Positions 6,772 to 10,066 of a DNA stretch of 10,066 nt are shown piece by piece. Each line of letters starts with the position of its first letter. Positions within the stretch are counted from its first letter, which is position 1. The stretch covers positions 1 through 10,066 of the forward strand of contig USMR01000018.1 in NCBI GenBank assembly GCA_900555815.1. The letters run 5' to 3'. The notes under the pieces were generated by a model. It made no database searches, was not told the origin of the DNA, and saw only the letters and a program-made list of their open reading frames with translations. This stretch comes from an uncultured Collinsella sp. (lineage in GTDB: Bacteria; Actinomycetota; Coriobacteriia; Coriobacteriales; Coriobacteriaceae). The position numbers and the translations under genes are program-made.

Positions 6772-6785
6772 GTTGACGCATCAAC
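6772..6785. promoter_or_regulatory. Operator-like palindrome 1 over the hydrolase -35
   Basis: GTTGACGCATCAAC has six of seven symmetrical pairs. It overlaps the -35 hexamer TTGACG (6773-6778) of the rightward promoter. It shares its half-site GTTGA and 14-base layout with the second palindrome centred 45 bases downstream, which suggests that the same regulator binds both. Confidence 0.5.
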
Positions 6786-6801
6786 GGCGAACGTCCATAA
6801 T
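6773..6801 (+). promoter_or_regulatory. Sigma-70-type promoter of the alpha/beta hydrolase gene
   Basis: TTGACG (6773-6778) and CATAAT (6796-6801) are separated by exactly 17 bases, each matching five of six consensus positions. Transcription should start near 6808, giving a leader of about 43 bases. The leader contains operator-like palindrome 2 and an AGGAGA ribosome binding site (6838-6843) seven bases before the ATG at 6851. This is the best promoter in the window. Confidence 0.7.
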
Positions 6802-6814
6802 GCGCTTGCATTAA

Positions 6815-6832
6815 ATGTTGATGTATTAACAT
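6815..6832. promoter_or_regulatory. Operator-like palindrome 2 just downstream of the hydrolase transcription start
   Basis: ATGTTGATGTATTAACAT is symmetrical at seven of nine pairs. Its core GTTGA-N4-TTAAC parallels GTTGA-N4-TCAAC of palindrome 1. It lies a few bases after the predicted start site, a standard place for a repressor roadblock. Confidence 0.5.
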
Positions 6833-6850
6833 CTTATAGGAGAATACCGC

Positions 6851-7816
6851 ATGGCTCAAAACGCACGTTCCCATCGAAAGCTCAAGATAGCCGGCATCGT
6901 TGCACTGGTGGTTGTCGTTGCGCTGCTCGGATTTGCCGGCAACTTTCTGTTTGACTTCGCGCTGAATCCCCGCGCGCCATACACCATGAAGATGATGCAG
7001 GATAGCAAGAACGACAAAGAAGGTGAGCAGCCGGATGCCGAGGATACCGAGGCGCGGGCATGGTTTAAAGAGAACCGCAAGAGCAGCTTCGTCAGCGCGG
7101 ACGACGTGACCGAGCTTTCCGCCTGGTATTTTGCTGCGTCGGAGAGCACGCACGACTACGCCGTCTGCCTGCATGGATATACCAACGAGCCCATCGGTAT
7201 GGCCCGATACGCCAAACGCTTCCACGACCGTGGCATGAACGTACTCGCACCCGCCGCCCGCGCCCACGAGCGCTCCGGCGGCGACTATATCGGCATGGGC
7301 TGGCCCGAGCGCCTCGACATCGTCGCATGGATCGAGCGAATCGTTCAGGCTGACCCCAAGGCGCGCATCCTGGTCTTTGGCGAATCCATGGGCGCGGCGA
7401 CCGCCATGAACGTCGCGGGGGAACCTCTGCCCGCAAACGTGAAATGCATTATCGAGGACTGCGGTTATACGAGTGTTTGGGACGAGTTTTCTCTGCAGCT
7501 CAAGGACGTGTTCGGCCTGCCCAGCTTTCCCTTGCTCGATGTAGCAAACTTGGTGTGCAACGTGCGCGCGGGCTACGACTTTCATAAGGCGAGCAGCGTG
7601 GAACAGCTCAAGCGCGCGACGGTTCCCATGCTGTTTATCCACGGTGACCAAGACACCTTTGTGCCGTACAGCATGCTCGACCAAAACTACGACGCGTGCG
7701 CCAGCAAGGTCAAGCAAAAGCTCACCGTCCATGGCGCCACCCACGCCAAGAGCGCGCAGGTCGACCCCGAACTCTACTGGAACACGGTCGACGACTTCCT
7801 CGACGAGTATTTTTAG
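6851..7816 (+). CDS. Membrane-anchored alpha/beta hydrolase (serine hydrolase)
   Basis: A 321-residue protein with a short basic N-terminus (SHRKLK), one membrane helix at about 12-33, and an alpha/beta-hydrolase domain from about residue 75, probably facing outside the membrane. Visible elements are an oxyanion-side HGY at 108-110, the nucleophile elbow G-E-S179-M-G (177-181), the acid D268 in 'FIHGDQDTFVP', and the catalytic H298 in 'VHGATHAKS'. The triad and spacing are complete, so it should be active. Close relatives are annotated only as alpha/beta hydrolase, lysophospholipase-like or cell-surface hydrolase proteins. The substrate is unknown, with peptide, ester and lipid all possible. 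The ribosome binding site AGGAGA is seven bases before the ATG. It stands alone on the plus strand between divergent and convergent neighbours. A strong promoter with two operator-like palindromes suggests a tightly controlled single-gene unit, and a strong terminator follows. Confidence 0.9.
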   Translation: MAQNARSHRKLKIAGIVALVVVVALLGFAGNFLFDFALNPRAPYTMKMMQDSKNDKEGEQPDAEDTEARAWFKENRKSSFVSADDVTELSAWYFAASESTHDYAVCLHGYTNEPIGMARYAKRFHDRGMNVLAPAARAHERSGGDYIGMGWPERLDIVAWIERIVQADPKARILVFGESMGAATAMNVAGEPLPANVKCIIEDCGYTSVWDEFSLQLKDVFGLPSFPLLDVANLVCNVRAGYDFHKASSVEQLKRATVPMLFIHGDQDTFVPYSMLDQNYDACASKVKQKLTVHGATHAKSAQVDPELYWNTVDDFLDEYF

Positions 7817-7862
7817 GCAAATAGTACGGTTTACTGGCCTATCTGACCCCCTAGCACTTCCG

Positions 7863-7901
7863 AAAAGCCGCCCGTGGGCACTGTGCTCACGGGCGGCTTT
7901 T
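7863..7901. terminator. Bidirectional intrinsic terminator
   Basis: AAAAGCCGCCCGTG (7863-7876) pairs perfectly with CACGGGCGGCTTTT (7888-7901). Three more inner pairs (one G-T) close a five-base loop. The GC-rich stem is flanked by A on the left and T on the right, so it can terminate both the rightward hydrolase transcript and the leftward DUF362 transcript. Confidence 0.85.
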
Positions 7902-7949
7902 GCTAACAGTTGTGCTACAAAGGCGCTTGTTTTGTCTAATAGCTAGGTG

Positions 7950-9155
7950 CTACTTGACCTCGATGAGCTCGTACTTGCTCGTGCCCAGGCCGATCTTCTC
8001 GGCGTGCGCGATGCACACGCGCCAGTCGGTGTCGGGATGCGTGATGCAGAAGGGATCCTTGGCCTGCTCGCCCTCCAGATGCTCGTGGTTGTGCTCCATC
8101 TTGGCCGCGCTATCGGTGAGCTCGGTGTTGGGCAGCGGCTCAGACGCCATGACGGCGTCGGCGCAGGCCTGGTCGATGGCGACCGGGTCGAAGCTCGCGA
8201 ACATGCCGATGTCGTTGACGATAGGCGTATCGTTTTCGGGATGGCAGTCGCAGTTGGGACTGATGTCCATGGCAAGCGAGATGTGGAAGCTCGGGCGGCC
8301 GTCGACGACGGCCTTCGTATACTCGGCGATCTTGCAGTTGAGCACGTCGGCCGCGGCCTCATAACCGGGCTTGATGCAGTCCTGGTTGCATGCCGCAATG
8401 CAGCGTCCGCAGCCCACGCAGCGATCGTGGTCGATGGCAGCCACGTGCACCGTGCGAGTAGCGCCGCTGGCAAGCTCGCGCTCGCGGGTGCCGTCGAACG
8501 AGATAGCGTTGTGCGCGCAGATCTTTTCGCAGGCATGGCAGCCAACGCAGTGCTCGGTCGCGACGTTCGGCTTGCCGGCGGCATGCTGCTCCATCTTGCC
8601 GGCACGGCTGCCGCCTCCCATGCCCAGGTTCTTCATGGCGCCGCCAAAACCGGCCTGCTCATGGCCCTTAAAGTGGGTGAGGCTGATCACGATATCGGCA
8701 TCCATGAGCGCCTGACCGATCTTGGCCTCGTGCACGTACTCGCCGCCCTCGACCGGGACGAGCGCCTCGTCGGTGCCCTTGAGGCCGTCGGCAATGATGA
8801 TCTGGCAACCCGTAGCATACGGGGTAAAGCCGTTCTGGTAGGCGGTATCGATGTGCTCGAGCGCGTTTTTGCGGCTACCGACATAGAGCGTATTGCAGTC
8901 GGTGAGGAAGGGCTTGCCGCCCAGCTCCTTGACGACATCCGCGACGGCGCGGGCGTAGTTGGGGCGCAAAAAGCTCAGGTTGCCCAGCTCGCCAAAGTGA
9001 ATCTTGATGGCGACGAACTTGTTCTCAAAGTCGATCTGCTCGATACCGGCGTGACGGATGAGGCGCTTGAGCTTGTCGAGCTGGCTCTCGCGAGCATGCG
9101 TGCGCAGGTTGGTGAAGTACACCTTAGCGGGTGCTGCGGGTGCAGTTGCGGTCAT
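7950..9155 (-). CDS. DUF362 domain protein with two 4Fe-4S ferredoxin clusters
   Basis: A 401-residue cytosolic iron-sulfur protein. A DUF362 domain spans about 45-200 ('IKIHFGELGNLSFLRP', 'TDCNTLYVGSR', 'SLTHFKGHEQAGFGGAMKNLGMG') and resumes around 285-345 ('DISPNCDCHPENDTP', 'NDIGMFASFDPVAID'). Between its halves sits a dicluster ferredoxin module with CxxCxxCxxxC at C203/206/209/213 and C246/249/252/256, enough for two [4Fe-4S] clusters. C302 and C304 (CDC) are further conserved-looking cysteines. DUF362-ferredoxin proteins are common in anaerobes and are assumed to carry out redox or cofactor-linked chemistry. No reaction is assigned. The C-terminus has a His/Glu-rich segment (354-363). 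The start at 9155 has a GAGGGG ribosome binding site eight bases upstream. It is probably monocistronic, ending at the shared terminator. Confidence 0.9.
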   Translation of the reverse strand: MTATAPAAPAKVYFTNLRTHARESQLDKLKRLIRHAGIEQIDFENKFVAIKIHFGELGNLSFLRPNYARAVADVVKELGGKPFLTDCNTLYVGSRKNALEHIDTAYQNGFTPYATGCQIIIADGLKGTDEALVPVEGGEYVHEAKIGQALMDADIVISLTHFKGHEQAGFGGAMKNLGMGGGSRAGKMEQHAAGKPNVATEHCVGCHACEKICAHNAISFDGTRERELASGATRTVHVAAIDHDRCVGCGRCIAACNQDCIKPGYEAAADVLNCKIAEYTKAVVDGRPSFHISLAMDISPNCDCHPENDTPIVNDIGMFASFDPVAIDQACADAVMASEPLPNTELTDSAAKMEHNHEHLEGEQAKDPFCITHPDTDWRVCIAHAEKIGLGTSKYELIEVK

Positions 9156-9205
9156 AGATCTATCCCCTCGGTCTATATGGCGTTACAGACATAGAGGATG
9201 GTACC

Positions 9206-9228
9206 AGTTAAAGCAGAGTTAAAGTCAA
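9206..9228 (-). promoter_or_regulatory. Direct repeats next to a TTGACT -35-like box, upstream of the DUF362 gene
   Basis: Two identical 8-base words, AGTTAAAG on the plus strand (CTTTAACT on minus), lie at 9206-9213 and 9217-9224, an 11-base period. They abut TTGACT (9223-9228, minus). The best -10 downstream is TACCAT (9198-9203) at a long 19-base spacing. Tandem TTAAC words at 11 bases resemble PhoP/PhoB-type response-regulator sites, so an activated promoter for the DUF362 gene is possible. Confidence 0.35.
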
Positions 9229-9238
9229 GTACGGCACC

Positions 9239-9267
9239 TAGTCATTGGGGATGTTCTTAAACGACTA
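9239..9267. repeat. REP-like imperfect palindrome at the permease stop codon
   Basis: TAGTCATT (9239-9246) and AACGACTA (9260-9267) are inverted copies with one mismatch, which becomes a G-U pair in minus-strand RNA, around a 13-base loop containing GGGGATGTTC. The right arm includes the TAG stop of the ABC permease. There is no U-tract, so it is a poor terminator. Its form suits a dispersed extragenic palindrome, but only one copy is in the window. Confidence 0.4.
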
Positions 9268-10066
9268 CTCTTGGACTTTGAGCGCCTCGGCCAGGCCCAC
9301 ACGTTTGATGGAACGCATGTGCAGCAGCGCCACGACCAGGTAGGTCGCAAAGCCAATGCCCACGCACGCCGCCATGGACCAAGCGGGCACGTAGATCTCG
9401 ATATTGCCGTTGTAGGCGAGCAGCATCGAACGGAAGATGGCCGTGAGCGAGCCAATAATGATCGGCAGGCTCAGCACGAGCGACGCCGCCACGCACAGCG
9501 TGATCGAACGGATGTACAGATGCGAGATCTCGCCATCGCGATAGCCAAAGACTTTCATGTAGCTGATCGAACGGGCGCTGTGGTCGATCACAGCCTTGGT
9601 CAGCAGGTACATAAACAGCAGGAAGATGAACACCGCGAGCCCGACCATCATGCCGATCATTTTGCTCATCATGCCGATGAACTGGTCGCCCACGGCACGC
9701 ATATCGTCGGGCGTGGTGTCGCCGGCAAAGTAGCGCGCGTCGAGGTCGAGCTTCTCGTCGCTCACATAGCCGTTGAAGTAGGCCGCATCGTTGCCAAAGA
9801 GCTCGTTAAAGTCATCGATGCTCATATAGATATTCATGTCCGACTTGGAGCCCCAGGCACAGTCCTTGCCCGCGTACTCAAGGGAATAAAGCTCCCCCTC
9901 GTACTTGTCGATGAGCGTGACCTTCTGGCCCTCGCTCCAGCCAAACTTGTCGAGCAGGCCGCTGCCAAAGACGACGCGCCCATCGCCAACGTTGAGGTCT
10001 TTCCAATAGCGCGAATCGGGCGAGATGCCGTAGACGGAAATCGTCTCCTGCCCATTTCCATCGCCG
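9265..10066 (-). CDS. FtsX-type ABC transporter permease, C-terminal part
   Basis: The frame is open from the right edge to the TAG at 9265-9267, giving 266 visible residues without the N-terminus. The first ~130 are an extracytoplasmic-type domain typical of MacB/FtsX-like permeases. Three membrane helices follow, at about 136-158, 185-211 and 229-249 of the visible protein. Between the first two is the cytoplasmic segment 'ISYMKVFGYRDGEISHLYI', the coupling-helix region of FtsX permeases, and the protein ends 'GLAEALKVQE' as family members do. Such permeases work with an ATPase subunit and move peptides, lipids or drugs, or pass signals to the envelope. Partner and substrate lie outside the window. 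The short in-frame ATG at 9837 is internal, since homology-like sequence continues upstream of it. The stop codon is part of a REP-like palindrome. Confidence 0.88.
   Translation of the reverse strand, partial: GDGNGQETISVYGISPDSRYWKDLNVGDGRVVFGSGLLDKFGWSEGQKVTLIDKYEGELYSLEYAGKDCAWGSKSDMNIYMSIDDFNELFGNDAAYFNGYVSDEKLDLDARYFAGDTTPDDMRAVGDQFIGMMSKMIGMMVGLAVFIFLLFMYLLTKAVIDHSARSISYMKVFGYRDGEISHLYIRSITLCVAASLVLSLPIIIGSLTAIFRSMLLAYNGNIEIYVPAWSMAACVGIGFATYLVVALLHMRSIKRVGLAEALKVQE

Noticed and set aside
6755..7744. 329-codon minus-strand frame opposite the alpha/beta hydrolase
   Set aside because: The plus-strand gene has a complete catalytic triad, promoter and ribosome binding site. The antisense frame has none of these.
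7910..7920. Small palindrome TTGTGCTACAA after the terminator
   Set aside because: Four-base arms around three bases, between two convergent genes. Likely chance.
7947..9194. 415-codon plus-strand frame opposite the DUF362 gene
   Set aside because: The minus-strand protein carries eight correctly spaced ferredoxin cysteines. The opposite frame shows no known motif.

Overview
The window looks like human-gut metagenomic DNA from two different bacteria joined inside one open reading frame near position 2,550. To the left (1-~2,540) the genes and codon choice (Val mostly GTG, Leu CTG, Ser AGC, Arg CGG, Pro CCC) suggest a Faecalibacterium/Gemmiger-like Oscillospirales member. To the right (~2,570-10,066) codon choice changes (Val GTC, Leu CTC as well as CTG, Ser TCG), and the gene set suggests a Collinsella-like coriobacterium. 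Both assignments are inferences from composition and gene content. I could not run a similarity search.

Left part, all on the minus strand in transcription order: the C-terminal three quarters of a four-carbon acid sugar kinase (DUF1537), a cytosolic sialidase-like BNR-repeat protein, and the first 65 codons of an iron-containing alcohol dehydrogenase that runs off the left edge. Small gaps and good ribosome binding sites make this look like one sugar or sugar-acid catabolic operon.

Right part: a PRC-barrel protein, cut at the junction and fused in frame to the kinase, sits behind and translationally coupled to a YtxH-like membrane protein. Upstream lie a CorC/HlyC-type CNNM-CBS membrane protein and, 24 bases after it, a poorly known protein resembling the N-terminal domain of cyanophycin synthetase with an HxxEH motif and a long acidic tail. 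A hemolysin III/PAQR-family membrane protein follows. It is divergent from a membrane-anchored alpha/beta hydrolase on the plus strand, whose strong promoter is flanked by two related palindromes. A bidirectional terminator separates the hydrolase from a convergent DUF362-ferredoxin protein. The right edge holds the C-terminal part of an FtsX-type ABC permease.

There are no RNA genes, CRISPR arrays or insertion sequences that I can see, and no gene-free stretch exceeds 190 bases. The points most worth a second look are the chimeric junction (most likely an assembly artefact), the cyanophycin-synthetase-N-like protein, the paired operator-like palindromes before the hydrolase, and a REP-like palindrome at 9239-9267.
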